Made by a program: the position numbers and the translations under genes
Shown: in pieces, positions 48,896 through 58,122 of the stretch
How positions within the stretch are numbered: the stretch's first letter is position 1
Layout of the letters: each line of letters begins with the position of its first letter
From: an uncultured Roseateles sp.
GTDB taxonomy: Bacteria; Pseudomonadota; Gammaproteobacteria; Burkholderiales; Burkholderiaceae_C
Length of the DNA stretch: 64,000 nt
Direction of reading: 5' to 3'
NCBI RefSeq assembly: GCF_963422335.1
Contig: NZ_OY729424.1
Coordinates: 1,426,001-1,490,000 of the forward strand
Notes under the pieces: generated by a model
The model's database searches: none
What the model was told of the DNA's origin: nothing
The model's input: the letters and a program-made list of their open reading frames with translations, nothing else

Positions 48896-50110
48896 ATGCT
48901 CGAAGCAAAAATATCGGCTACGTCCTTCCTGGTAAGTGGAGTTGCACGAGACCCATGCGGGCCGGAGTCTATTGTTCTTATTGAAGTAAGTTTCTCATCA
49001 CTCCGGGCTCAAATTCTTGGATGGGTAAGAATTCATTTGCTCGAAAAAGGAAGTCGGAACTCACTCAGGACATGGTGTTTTCTCATTTTTTTGATGTTTG
49101 GCGTAGCGCTTGCATTTCTATCCATCTCGGCCGCTCAGATAAATCAAATAACAATCTTTGCTGAGACGCCTACCGCGGAAAATGTACCTGAACGTCAGTT
49201 GGCACAAATTACCAGGCCAATAGAAAAAGTACAAATTAAGCGAATTGACACGAAGAACCCTGTTGACTGGGTGACTGAATTGATTGCTCGCCCTGGGTTT
49301 CTTCTTAGAAATGCAAGCATAACTTTCGCTGTGCCACTATTGTTTTTGGCCGCGCTATGGATTGCACTGTTTCGAAAAACAATCTGCAAAATATATTTGA
49401 TTGTTATCGACCCACATCAACCTTTTCCCGTGATAGAGCGCCATATAGCAGGATCACCAACTGCGCATGTTATTGCTATCAGGGCTTTAAGTCGTGACAT
49501 GAAAGAAAAATTCCCGGTCGCAGGCAGCAATGGGGAAGGCGAGATTCGACACATCACGACATTGCAGCTCACGCATACCCATTGCCAAAGTATACCGAAG
49601 CCTCGAAAGTCGGATGAGTTAGCCAGCTACTGGGCACTCATTAGGTATGCTATATCCCTAATGCTTCCTCCAGTTGCTGGTGGGTATGCGAAGGCCGCAT
49701 ATTTTACTTACAAATTGCATGAGCGGCTATTTTTTGTCTATCTCTTGCTAATCGGATCTGCCGTTCTAATTCCTTCAATCGGCTGGGTATCTAAAGCAGA
49801 GGAATCGCAATTTCCGCTAATAATGGCCGGCCTTGGTTTGGCATGGGTTCTTGCTTGTATCTATATGCACAACGGAAAAACAGGGCACCTATCTGAATGG
49901 GAACGCCTCACGTCTGGATTTAGATTCAGAGGGTGTCCTTTATACAAATATACGGAACCCGTCGGCATGAGTGGGCGATGGAAATTGATTGAGCCAACGG
50001 AATTTAGCACGGCGATACGAGAATTCGGTTTGGATTACTCGACATTCCAGCAGACTCTGCTGAGCGTAATGTTGGTAATCTATTTCACTATTTTGCAAAT
50101 AATAAAATAA
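48896..50110 (+). CDS. Multi-pass membrane protein, unknown, AT-rich
   Basis: A 404-aa protein with hydrophobic segments at about 61-80, 139-160, 244-262, 276-297, 304-322 and 386-403. Between segments 1 and 2 lies a short outside or inside loop, and residues about 165-240 form a soluble domain ('DPHQPFPVIERHIAGSPTAHVIAIRALSRDM'). No family is recognised. The DNA is clearly richer in A/T, with codons such as ATA, AAA and TTT, than the backbone. The annotated ATG lies directly after a terminator T-run with no room for a promoter or Shine-Dalgarno, so the true start may be later (for example TTG near 49037). It precedes the metallopeptidase gene by 25 bases on the same strand, likely one operon. 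Confidence 0.65.
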   Translation: MLEAKISATSFLVSGVARDPCGPESIVLIEVSFSSLRAQILGWVRIHLLEKGSRNSLRTWCFLIFLMFGVALAFLSISAAQINQITIFAETPTAENVPERQLAQITRPIEKVQIKRIDTKNPVDWVTELIARPGFLLRNASITFAVPLLFLAALWIALFRKTICKIYLIVIDPHQPFPVIERHIAGSPTAHVIAIRALSRDMKEKFPVAGSNGEGEIRHITTLQLTHTHCQSIPKPRKSDELASYWALIRYAISLMLPPVAGGYAKAAYFTYKLHERLFFVYLLLIGSAVLIPSIGWVSKAEESQFPLIMAGLGLAWVLACIYMHNGKTGHLSEWERLTSGFRFRGCPLYKYTEPVGMSGRWKLIEPTEFSTAIREFGLDYSTFQQTLLSVMLVIYFTILQIIK

Positions 50111-50135
50111 ATGGCGTCGTATCGATGGATTGCAA

Positions 50136-53100
50136 ATGAGTCAAGAAAAAGAAACGTGTGAACTCCTTTGGATCTTGTATTCTGATGCAAATGCGCGATT
50201 CAATACTCTAATTGAAGAGTGCGCTCACCTACAAGACACGATATTGGGCCTTGTGGATGATCATGCACTTGTAAAAAAAGTCATTGCTGAAACTAAGGCT
50301 ACGAACCGTGATCTTGATGGGTTCGGGCGTGATGTGGTCTGCAACGCTCGTATTCACGACGATTACTACAGAATATCTGTGCGAGATCGCTCGTTTCTGA
50401 GTCTTTGGAATTTACTTGGTGGTTTGATCACAGGGCTAAATAAAAATCAACAAACGCATCAAAGCTCATACCAAATTGCTGTGCGACAGCTTGTTATGGC
50501 TCAGCGAAGAAGCGAGAGCCTCGACGAGTCAATATATTGGTATGTGGCGCAACGCGGATACCTGCTTTCGACTGTATTTCTTCACTATACTTCACAGCTT
50601 GAGCATGCTCATGAGAAGCTAATTCAGTTGCTTGAGAATCAAGCAGGAACCCTGCCAAATCCGATATTGCTTCGCAGATGGAATTCGGCACTGTACGGTG
50701 AATTTTTGTCCGAATACAGTCGGCATATAAATTGGGAAACCCAGCAACTTGTCAAGCGCCTAAATAAATCTGAATCAAAGTCGTCAAAAGGCGAAATGGA
50801 CGAAGGTGGGCAGTCTATTACGCATACTTGGACGCACTATCCTACAAGCTTGGCAAGCTATTTTGATGTTAGGCTAGATTTTTCCGATGCTCAAACGGGT
50901 AAAACAAACGGGAAGGTCTTGAAGCGTTTTGCTTCGATTCGAAGCTCCTATTTCTATTTGGAACAACCGATTCTCTTCCCGCTTCTATACCACGAGTGCG
51001 CACATCTGAATTTTCCGAGCAAAGCCGCTGTCGAGTCAGACCATCGCTCCTTCTTTGGGTCACGGGTGGCAGCTTGCGAATCATTGCGATTGCTAAAATT
51101 CCCAACGCAGCCCCCTACTACATACGAGAATTTTTGGGAACACTTCACGGAAGAGGTGTGGGCGGATGCACTTTCCATTGCCTTGGGTGGGCGGGCATAC
51201 CTAATGGCACTAACTCTTCAACTGGTGGCGCTTCCAGGGCATAAAGAGTTTAGCCATTTCAAAATAGATGATGACGAACTGTTCCCGCTGGATGAACTTG
51301 GAACTCCGCAGGGCCGGAAGTATGAGATTCATTATCCAGGCCTCGATATGCCATTCTTTTGGGAGGCCCGGCTGGGAATTGCCTGCAGGTTACTTGAAAA
51401 GATAGAAAAGCCGAATGAATCTTCGGACGCCTCTACTGCTCCAGTCGGGAATGCAGTTCTATTACTGATTGAAAAATGGTGGGAAAGTGGGGCGCACGCA
51501 TACCGTAAAGATGGCACTTCGGTTGAGCACGAAAGCTATTGGCGTTATCGGAAGGAGCTAAATCGTTGGGTGGAAAGAACAATATTGAACTACCTAGAGC
51601 CAGCGATAGAGGACCTCGCGAAGTACTCCAAGGTTTGCACGACGTATGAAATATCCTCTAAAAGTGCGCGTTCTGCAATTGAGAATGTCGTAAATTTATA
51701 TCGAGCGCAATTCTTTGTGGGGCGAGAGGCCTTAGGGGTATTTCGCCTGCAAGATAATCACAGGCTTGAGAGTGTTGTTGTTGATGCTCGCTGGCAAATC
51801 GCTGTTGACGTGTGCGAATCAATGGCGCTTCAGCAGGAATATGAGAACTGGATCAAGGCATTTGCGACCTGGGTACGAAGTGATGGGAGCTTTGCGTTCC
51901 GAGTAGCTTTGGAATATTTTAGAATAAAATTCTCTATCGTAGATGCTTTGGCGGACAAGTTGGAATTGGCGCTTGAGAGTCGAGAGATCAAGCTCTTAAA
52001 TGATTTTGTGATAGCCAAAGGGTTTCTCCACTCAGAAAAATTTCAAATTGACGGGTACCTTTCTGATGACAGAAAGCAAATAGTGAGATTGTTACGTCGG
52101 CGTGGCATTACAAATGCTGATCCTACTTTGCACGGTCAGCCGGCCGATGGGCGATTTTGGACGATTAAGAAGCAGCTTGACTTTCAAGCGGATCGAGCCA
52201 TGGAGGAGGTTGCTGCGTTGTCGCCTAAAAACGGAATGGCAATCGGTACTTTGCTGCTAGGGGTGGTTCGACCGAGCGAGTTTGCCGAGCCACGTCCAGG
52301 TGTCGAACAGGGATATCTTGGGTGCATGACACGAGTGAAAGAGTACTTTGTCCAAGCATCCAGTGAGAAATCCTCTCATGCGGCTGGAAGGGTTGCCGGC
52401 AGGAAGGGCTACCTTTCAAATATGCCAAACTATCAATCAACCTTTGTGAAAATGATTGGTGAGTACCAATTTCTAGCATACACGGAGGATGCCACCCCTG
52501 TTGAGCGCGAGGCGCATCCTGACGGAGGAGCTCCACGGCTACTTCTGAAGCCGCGGTTAGTTCTTCATGTTGGTGGAATGCCACTTAGTATGGCGATCGA
52601 AGACGGCGAAGAAATGTGGGCTCGCGTCGCATTGATCCGATTCAAGTATAAATGGCAGTGGGTTGAGCTACTGAAGACTCTGAATACCGGCAACCTGCAA
52701 AAAATTAAGCACTTCACTATGTTTTTGTCAAGTGCTTGGGAGGACGCAATATTATTGACCTGGCATACCGCTGCCGAGGATCTTTGGGATCTTGATGTGC
52801 TTGGCTTTAGAATGGGAAGTGACAATGGCATCGATATACAATCAAATTATATTGTCCCAAAATCGGCCTATTCAAAAATATGCACTCCGATCAAACCGAA
52901 AATATCAGACTCTTGGGTTGATGAGATGAGTGAGTGGACTGAACATGCAAAGGTGGCATCGAGAATTTATAGCCGTTCGGGAAGATATGACTATACAGTC
53001 GTCTGGAAAGATTCAAGCGACATGAGCCTGCCTCAATATCACGGGTGTCCGACCGGAGTTGCTTCCATGCCTTCTCATCTCTGGCAGCAAGTTACCGGGA

Positions 53101-53222
53101 TGATGACATCGTTCGAAAAACTTGATTTCCCTGGTGTCGGAAAAACTGATGAATCTAACTACAAAATGGTTACTCATTTTGCGGTTAAAGATCGACTAGA
53201 TCTCGGCGCCTCCCGAATCTAG
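50136..53222 (+). CDS. Large protein with HExxH zinc-metallopeptidase motif, unknown family
   Basis: A 1028-aa protein with no signal peptide or transmembrane segment. Residues 286-290 read HECAH inside 'LFPLLYHECAHLNFPSK', a canonical HExxH zinc site. About 50 residues on, 'HFTEEVWADALSIALGG' (335-351) supplies a plausible third ligand and the ExxAD pattern of gluzincin-like peptidases. The N-terminal 270 residues are helical; the long C-terminal 650 residues match nothing I recognise. Same AT-rich composition as the membrane protein gene just before it, and almost certainly cotranscribed. Start ATG at 50136; a TTG lies two codons upstream. Possible role: an island-encoded peptidase effector working with the membrane partner; inference only. 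Confidence 0.75.
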   Translation: MSQEKETCELLWILYSDANARFNTLIEECAHLQDTILGLVDDHALVKKVIAETKATNRDLDGFGRDVVCNARIHDDYYRISVRDRSFLSLWNLLGGLITGLNKNQQTHQSSYQIAVRQLVMAQRRSESLDESIYWYVAQRGYLLSTVFLHYTSQLEHAHEKLIQLLENQAGTLPNPILLRRWNSALYGEFLSEYSRHINWETQQLVKRLNKSESKSSKGEMDEGGQSITHTWTHYPTSLASYFDVRLDFSDAQTGKTNGKVLKRFASIRSSYFYLEQPILFPLLYHECAHLNFPSKAAVESDHRSFFGSRVAACESLRLLKFPTQPPTTYENFWEHFTEEVWADALSIALGGRAYLMALTLQLVALPGHKEFSHFKIDDDELFPLDELGTPQGRKYEIHYPGLDMPFFWEARLGIACRLLEKIEKPNESSDASTAPVGNAVLLLIEKWWESGAHAYRKDGTSVEHESYWRYRKELNRWVERTILNYLEPAIEDLAKYSKVCTTYEISSKSARSAIENVVNLYRAQFFVGREALGVFRLQDNHRLESVVVDARWQIAVDVCESMALQQEYENWIKAFATWVRSDGSFAFRVALEYFRIKFSIVDALADKLELALESREIKLLNDFVIAKGFLHSEKFQIDGYLSDDRKQIVRLLRRRGITNADPTLHGQPADGRFWTIKKQLDFQADRAMEEVAALSPKNGMAIGTLLLGVVRPSEFAEPRPGVEQGYLGCMTRVKEYFVQASSEKSSHAAGRVAGRKGYLSNMPNYQSTFVKMIGEYQFLAYTEDATPVEREAHPDGGAPRLLLKPRLVLHVGGMPLSMAIEDGEEMWARVALIRFKYKWQWVELLKTLNTGNLQKIKHFTMFLSSAWEDAILLTWHTAAEDLWDLDVLGFRMGSDNGIDIQSNYIVPKSAYSKICTPIKPKISDSWVDEMSEWTEHAKVASRIYSRSGRYDYTVVWKDSSDMSLPQYHGCPTGVASMPSHLWQQVTGMMTSFEKLDFPGVGKTDESNYKMVTHFAVKDRLDLGASRI

Positions 53223-53264
53223 TACCCAGCTTCTAACCGGATGTACTTCTGTGGGCACGCCCGG

Positions 53265-55976
53265 TCATTCGAGACTTTTCGCCACCACCTTCGCAACCGC
53301 ATTCCGTCTCGCCAGTGCCTCAATCGGATCACTGTCTTTGACCTTTGACCGCACTGTGTAGCCCTTTACCGTGCGTTCGGTTGTTGGACGAGCCAATGGG
53401 TAGCCATCAAGGAAGCCAGGCATGTCCTCAGGCAAGAGGAACGACACACGCTTCCTGTCGCCTTCCTCCAGCGCCCCTGTGATGAACTTCTGAAGACTAA
53501 CCTGACGCCGCTTGTGCGAGGTCAACATAACGATGTGGGTATAGGGCAGAGAAAGGCACTTCTCGATATTGCCAAGTTCGTGATCGCTGGTCGTCGTGAC
53601 AGAGATTTCAACGGCAATAGCTATATCCTGGCGTACCAGTACCGCATCCACACGGCCGGCCCCGTCGTGAATTGGCTGCTCAAGGGTGACCAGAAAGCCG
53701 CGAGCCTCGCCCAGCTCTTTGACGAGATGCTCTAGGTACTTGTGCTTTGCGCCGCCGTGCCCCATGTCACGCGGGGCTTTCGACTCGGCTTTTGGTGGCG
53801 CTCGTGTAATGACTATCTCGATGGTAGGTGCAAGCTGGGGCCCTGCTTCTACGGGCGAGGCCGGAATCGCTTCGTCAGGTTGCCGAGCAGGAGCCACTGC
53901 TGCCTCCACACGTTGAGCCGCGACGCCCGACCCGGCAGGTTCAGCCCTGGGTGGCCAAGGTGCCTCGATGATCTCAACTGCCGGCTCCGGCACTTGCTCG
54001 ACGCCGTACCGCTCGCGCGAGCGCTCCTTGAGTGCGACATAGCTTTGGTCACTCGCTCGTCCCTTTGCCTCAAGGAATCCAAGCGGTATTGAAAGCGTCA
54101 CCCCACGATCAGTGATGTTCTTGGCGAAGCATGCGAAGTGGGTTTCGTGCGGCCCCTTCCGTTGGGCAAGCAAGAATTCTGAATTGCAACGGAAGTCATC
54201 AGCGAGGGCGCGAGCATCCTTGGCACTCACGCCGCCTGCGAGCTTGATCGATGTGTTCGCAATCACGCCGGCACGGATCTCTGGTTCGAACTGATCAAGG
54301 TTCTGATGGGCAAAGGTGATCGCTCCTTTGTACTTTCTGACCTGGGCTAGCATCCGGGTGAGGGTCAGATCTATTACGTCCTCGGCCTCATCGATGTAGA
54401 CGTATGTCGGGGTACGGTCATGTCGGGCAACCGCTGCGCGTCGCATCAGTGCCTGGCCAAGTAGGGCAACGAACATTCGACTGAAGATCGTTGAACCTTC
54501 ATGGCCAAGGAATTCCTTGGCCGTGTTGATAAAAACAATTGAGCCATTCTGGAGTGACTGGAAGAGATCGACTGAGTTGCGCTTCGCGCTCATCATGCGA
54601 TCAAGGGAAGCGCTCGACAGCACACCCCAGAGGCGATTCAGGATTTGCTTCTTGGTCTCGCCAAACGACCGATCAAAGAAACGGGTTTCAAAGAACGCCC
54701 GCGCACTCCCTGTGAGTCCATGCATGTACGGGCGGAATCGCTCGCCGTCTTCCATGAGTTCGCGGAGCGTATGGATATTGGCGTTTGGTATGCGTGTCAT
54801 CAGCATAGCCAGGTAGCGAAAGATAACGCCTTGCTTCTGCGTCAGTTCAGCGCCAAGGAGGCCACCGAAGAAGTACTCATACAGCTCAATCGTCCCATTG
54901 ATGATCGTTTCGCGCTCAAGAGCGCTCACGGGTCCCAGACGATCAAGCCCAACGTCAAAGAGGTTGAGGCCGACCGGCCGCTCTATGTCTGTCGGATCAA
55001 TGTAAATGAAGCGTTCGGCAAGTCGCTCGTTCTTGAAGTATTCGCTCCGCATCAGCGTTTCAAGAAGATCACCCTGGCTGTCCATCACGACGACCGAACG
55101 CTTCTCTCCGATCGCCTTCTCAAGATCCGCCGCAATCAGGTACTGCAGCGCCTGGGTTTTACCGTGCCCGGTGCCTGCAAGAATGTGCGTGTGCTCAAAC
55201 CGTACCGCTTCAGGAATGTGAAGCGGGATCGGGAGCGTAAGAAGTTCATAGAACGGCGTATCCGCCAGGTAGAGTTCGATGAGTTCGGCATCACTTGACC
55301 CCTTCTTCTCTTCCGGCAGCACCAAGTGCTTGCTTGTGCCGTGTCTATCTTCCGGGTGAATGCCGGAGGCAATACACAGCCGGATGTGGAGCTGCTCGCG
55401 AAGCGGTTCAAACAACCCGTCATCCGGAATGCCGAAGGAGAAGGGCGTGCCGATGATCTTCTGAAGCAATGCAGGCACGTCGGCTATGAAGGTATAGAGC
55501 GGAGTCTCAGGCGCAAGTGCCGACATCTCATCGAAGTTGCCGCTGACATCAGGATCGACAAATGCCTGCTGCGGAAACCCCTTGTACATGCCGCCCAAGA
55601 TCGACTGGATAACGCTCGACCATTTGGTAACGAAGTACTCCTCATTCTCAAGCATTCGCTTTGATGCGCGCAATCGGTCGCGTAGCATAACCTGTTGAGA
55701 CAGCGTGCCGCCAACTGCATGTGCTTGCGGGACAAACGAAAAAGGCTCCTCGGAAAGGAGCCTTTGAATAAGGCGAGCGACGGGAACCCCGATGCGCATG
55801 CCAAGTGATACGTCCTCGGCCTCCGCAAGCTCCTCCATAACGAGGTTAGCAAGTTCAGTCGCATGGCCTCCGGCAAAGAACATGCTCTTTGCCCGGAGTG
55901 CGGAAACCTCTGCGAGCAGTGCCTCAGTCTCTGACTGCCCTTTGGGCGAGCTTCCTAGGAAGCTAAAGAAGCTCAT
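53265..55976 (-). CDS. VirD4/HerA-like ATPase with C-terminal endonuclease-like domain
   Basis: A 903-aa protein. Residues about 255-600 form a type IV secretion/HerA-class ATPase: Walker A AGTGHGKT at 267-274, 'VVVMDSQGDLLETLM', and Walker B 'YVYIDEAEDVIDLTL' at 525-539, then 'GAITFAHQNLDQFEPEIR', the TraG/TraM-recognition pattern. A Pro/Ala linker (about 660-740) leads to a C-terminal domain with 'GRVDAVLVRQDIAIAVEIS' (D777, E790), a PD-(D/E)xK-like core in which Ser replaces the usual Lys. N-terminal 250 residues unknown. It overlaps the start region of the 124-aa gene upstream on the same strand and probably forms a unit with it and the DUF3892 gene. No relaxase or T4SS pore genes are seen. 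Confidence 0.78.
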   Translation of the reverse strand: MSFFSFLGSSPKGQSETEALLAEVSALRAKSMFFAGGHATELANLVMEELAEAEDVSLGMRIGVPVARLIQRLLSEEPFSFVPQAHAVGGTLSQQVMLRDRLRASKRMLENEEYFVTKWSSVIQSILGGMYKGFPQQAFVDPDVSGNFDEMSALAPETPLYTFIADVPALLQKIIGTPFSFGIPDDGLFEPLREQLHIRLCIASGIHPEDRHGTSKHLVLPEEKKGSSDAELIELYLADTPFYELLTLPIPLHIPEAVRFEHTHILAGTGHGKTQALQYLIAADLEKAIGEKRSVVVMDSQGDLLETLMRSEYFKNERLAERFIYIDPTDIERPVGLNLFDVGLDRLGPVSALERETIINGTIELYEYFFGGLLGAELTQKQGVIFRYLAMLMTRIPNANIHTLRELMEDGERFRPYMHGLTGSARAFFETRFFDRSFGETKKQILNRLWGVLSSASLDRMMSAKRNSVDLFQSLQNGSIVFINTAKEFLGHEGSTIFSRMFVALLGQALMRRAAVARHDRTPTYVYIDEAEDVIDLTLTRMLAQVRKYKGAITFAHQNLDQFEPEIRAGVIANTSIKLAGGVSAKDARALADDFRCNSEFLLAQRKGPHETHFACFAKNITDRGVTLSIPLGFLEAKGRASDQSYVALKERSRERYGVEQVPEPAVEIIEAPWPPRAEPAGSGVAAQRVEAAVAPARQPDEAIPASPVEAGPQLAPTIEIVITRAPPKAESKAPRDMGHGGAKHKYLEHLVKELGEARGFLVTLEQPIHDGAGRVDAVLVRQDIAIAVEISVTTTSDHELGNIEKCLSLPYTHIVMLTSHKRRQVSLQKFITGALEEGDRKRVSFLLPEDMPGFLDGYPLARPTTERTVKGYTVRSKVKDSDPIEALARRNAVAKVVAKSLE

Positions 55977-56347
55977 GCAAAGCGAATGACTTCTTCACCT
56001 TCAAATGTTGAGGCCGCGGTGAGCATCTTGTGGAAAAGTTCGGTGGCTTCCTTCAGCTGGCCTTGAACCGCCATGATCTCAATAATGTCCTTGCACTCAA
56101 ACGTGCGGCCGAGAACAAGATCGTTCACCGTCACACGCATTTGCATGAAGCGCGCTGCGATCAGAGACATGGTGCCGGTGGCCGCATCGATCTTGTCGGC
56201 CCCCTTTTCGTACAGTAGGGTGTCGGCGAGCTTGTACTTCTTGACGAAGCTTTGCTCAGCCTCGTTCAGTCCGACCTTTACATCGAGCATGAACTTCACG
56301 CCTCCCATGAGGCCGGACTTCTGGTTGCGAGAGAAATGCAATTCCAT
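55973..56347 (-). CDS. Hypothetical protein, coupled to the ATPase/nuclease gene
   Basis: A 124-aa soluble protein starting MELHFSRNQKSGLMGGVKF. It has an N-terminal beta hairpin-like segment and several helices ('EAEQSFVKKYKLADTLLYE', 'QLKEATELFHKMLTAAST'). No known family. Its stop overlaps the start of the VirD4/HerA-like ATPase (ATGA), which implies coupled translation and a shared function. A GGAGGAA-type site precedes the start. Confidence 0.7.
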   Translation of the reverse strand: MELHFSRNQKSGLMGGVKFMLDVKVGLNEAEQSFVKKYKLADTLLYEKGADKIDAATGTMSLIAARFMQMRVTVNDLVLGRTFECKDIIEIMAVQGQLKEATELFHKMLTAASTFEGEEVIRFA

Positions 56348-56392
56348 GGTGTTCCTCCGTTATGGTCATCGGCCTGGTTCTTCTAGAACATC

Positions 56393-56674
56393 TCACGGGC
56401 AGGCCGGCAGCGACAGCAAGTTGTCGGTCCAAACGCTGTCCGCGTACGTACGAATGAATGGGGTCTTCCCTGCCTCACGAACGACGCCCACGTTTGCCCG
56501 CTTTCCGCTGCGTGGATCTTGGACGAAAAACGTGTTGGTCTGTGCGTCAATGCTTGCAACGACCTGGGCAACAGTCCACTTCCATTTGCCGGCACCACCG
56601 CCAACATGCGTGATGTGCTCGTGCTTCCGATTGGTCGTGGATAGCGTGATGCAGGTGATCTGAACGTCGGCCAT
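56393..56674 (-). CDS. DUF3892 domain protein
   Basis: A 93-aa protein: 'ITCITLSTTNRKHEHITHVGGG' start, central 'WTVAQVVASIDAQTNTFFVQDP', and the diagnostic ending 'PFIRTYADSVWTDNLLSLPACP', matching DUF3892 (I..I......HI..vG...W.....a......Y.......v.V.......YlRT..D....DNLL.LP.C). The family is small, of unknown function, and frequent on mobile DNA. GGGAGC precedes the ATG at 56674. Upstream of the 124-aa gene on the same strand. Confidence 0.8.
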   Translation of the reverse strand: MADVQITCITLSTTNRKHEHITHVGGGAGKWKWTVAQVVASIDAQTNTFFVQDPRSGKRANVGVVREAGKTPFIRTYADSVWTDNLLSLPACP

Positions 56675-56825
56675 GCTGGCTCCCGGGGGCATTGCCGAAA
56701 TGCTATTTGGCAAGTTCAAGGCACGCGTCATCAAGGCTATGGATGCGGTGAACCAGGTGAGCTACCAAACGGCGCTAGCTGATGCCAGACGCACAACTTC
56801 TGCTGCCGTGCGCAGATGTTGTACG

Positions 56826-56840
56826 TTTGATAGTGTCAAA
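56826..56840. repeat. Perfect inverted repeat TTTGA-TAGTG-TCAAA
   Basis: A 5-bp inverted repeat with a 5-base spacer, two bases before the start codon of the plus-strand ATPase, in the divergent region shared with the DUF3892 gene. Position suggests an operator or a leader hairpin over the ribosome binding site. Confidence 0.35.
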
Positions 56841-56842
56841 GC

Positions 56843-58000
56843 ATGCACGATGTGTCGTACTTCGCTCTGACCAATGGCAGGGCTCCCCATAAGCGATTCG
56901 GCATCAAACAAGCCGATCGGCTCTTTCACATGCATGTGATTGGAAAGACCGGCACAGGGAAGTCCAGGCTTCTTGAGACACTCATTCGACAGGACATTGA
57001 TGCCGGTCGCGGCGTGGCACTGATCGACCCACACGGCGATCTAGCACTCCGAGTGCTTGCATATGCGACAGAGCGACGAGCCGATGTTGTCTATCTCGAC
57101 GCTGCCGATGAAGCGGCGCCGTACGGCTACAACCCTTTGCGAGGCGTTGGCAACGAGTACGTGCCGCTCGCCGTCTCCGGATTGATGGAGGTGTTCAAGA
57201 AGCGCTTCCCAGATGCCTGGGGTGTTCGTATGGAGCACGTTCTGCGCAATGTGCTGTATGCCATTCTGGAGTCCGGCGGCGGAACGCTCACGGATGTGTT
57301 GCTCATGCTCTCGGATAAGGACTTCCGGAAGCAGGTTGTGCAGAAGGTGAAGAATGAAGCAGTGCGAGCCTTCTGGGAGAACGAATTCCCTAAGTACGCC
57401 GAACGATATCGCGGCGACGCGCTGGCGCCGATACAGAACAAGATCGGGGCGTTCCTGGCAGACCCACGCATGCGGCGCATCGTGACTGCACCACAAGTGG
57501 ATCTCTCGCTCCGCAAGATCATGGACTCAGGCCAGGTGCTCATCATCAACCTGTCAAAGGGCACTGTCGGGGAAGACAGCGCTTCCCTCTTGGGGGCGCT
57601 TCTGATGACCACGTTTGGCCTTGCGGCGTACTCACGGGCAAACATAGCCGAAGTCAGTCGGCGACCGTTCTTCCTCTACGTAGATGAGTTCCAGTCTTTC
57701 ACAACACTCGCGGTCGCCGACATGATTTCAGAGCTTCGAAAATATCGACTCGCGCTCACTGTCGCCCACCAACATCTGCATCAACTTGAAGAAGGCGTTA
57801 GGCATGCGCTCATCGGGAATGCCGGCACGTTGATTGCCTTTCGTGTCGGCGCTGAAGATGCGCGACTGCTGTCCAAGGAATTCATGGAGATAGCCAGTGT
57901 CGCCGATCTTGTCGGCCAAGCGAATTACTGCACCTACCTCAAACTCATGATCGACGGTGCGCCGAGTAGGGCGTTTGCAGCAACGACTATTGCTCTATAG
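56843..58000 (+). CDS. Type IV secretion-type DNA-transfer ATPase (TraM-recognition/HerA-like)
   Basis: A 385-aa ATPase: Walker A GKTGTGKS at 34-41 with 'HMHVIGKTGTGKSRLLETLIRQD', 'ALIDPHGDLALRVL' (a DxH motif as in TraG/VirD4), 'LIINLSKGTVGEDSASLLGALLM', Walker B 'FFLYVDEFQSFTT' (Asp281 Glu282), then 'ALTVAHQHLHQLEEGVRHALIGNAG'. It lacks the membrane helices of a coupling protein and is soluble. It is divergent from the DUF3892/ATPase genes and may work with them. Its stop (58000) lies 53 bases before an IS66 insertion, which hit the intergenic space, not the gene. Confidence 0.82.
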   Translation: MHDVSYFALTNGRAPHKRFGIKQADRLFHMHVIGKTGTGKSRLLETLIRQDIDAGRGVALIDPHGDLALRVLAYATERRADVVYLDAADEAAPYGYNPLRGVGNEYVPLAVSGLMEVFKKRFPDAWGVRMEHVLRNVLYAILESGGGTLTDVLLMLSDKDFRKQVVQKVKNEAVRAFWENEFPKYAERYRGDALAPIQNKIGAFLADPRMRRIVTAPQVDLSLRKIMDSGQVLIINLSKGTVGEDSASLLGALLMTTFGLAAYSRANIAEVSRRPFFLYVDEFQSFTTLAVADMISELRKYRLALTVAHQHLHQLEEGVRHALIGNAGTLIAFRVGAEDARLLSKEFMEIASVADLVGQANYCTYLKLMIDGAPSRAFAATTIAL

Positions 58001-58045
58001 ATGCCGAATGGGGCAAATTTTCACGCCGTGCGTAATACAAGTTAT

Positions 58046-58053
58046 CTTGAGAG
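58046..58053. repeat. Left target-site duplication of the IS66 element (CTTGAGAG)
   Basis: CTTGAGAG occurs directly before the IS left end and again directly after its right end (60506-60513), the 8-bp duplication expected for IS66 transposition. Confidence 0.95.
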
Positions 58054-58122
58054 GTAACCGTCCGGCCAACCCATCTTGAAGTTGACCGCTGAGGCGGCAA
58101 GGATCATGTCCACGATCAGACG

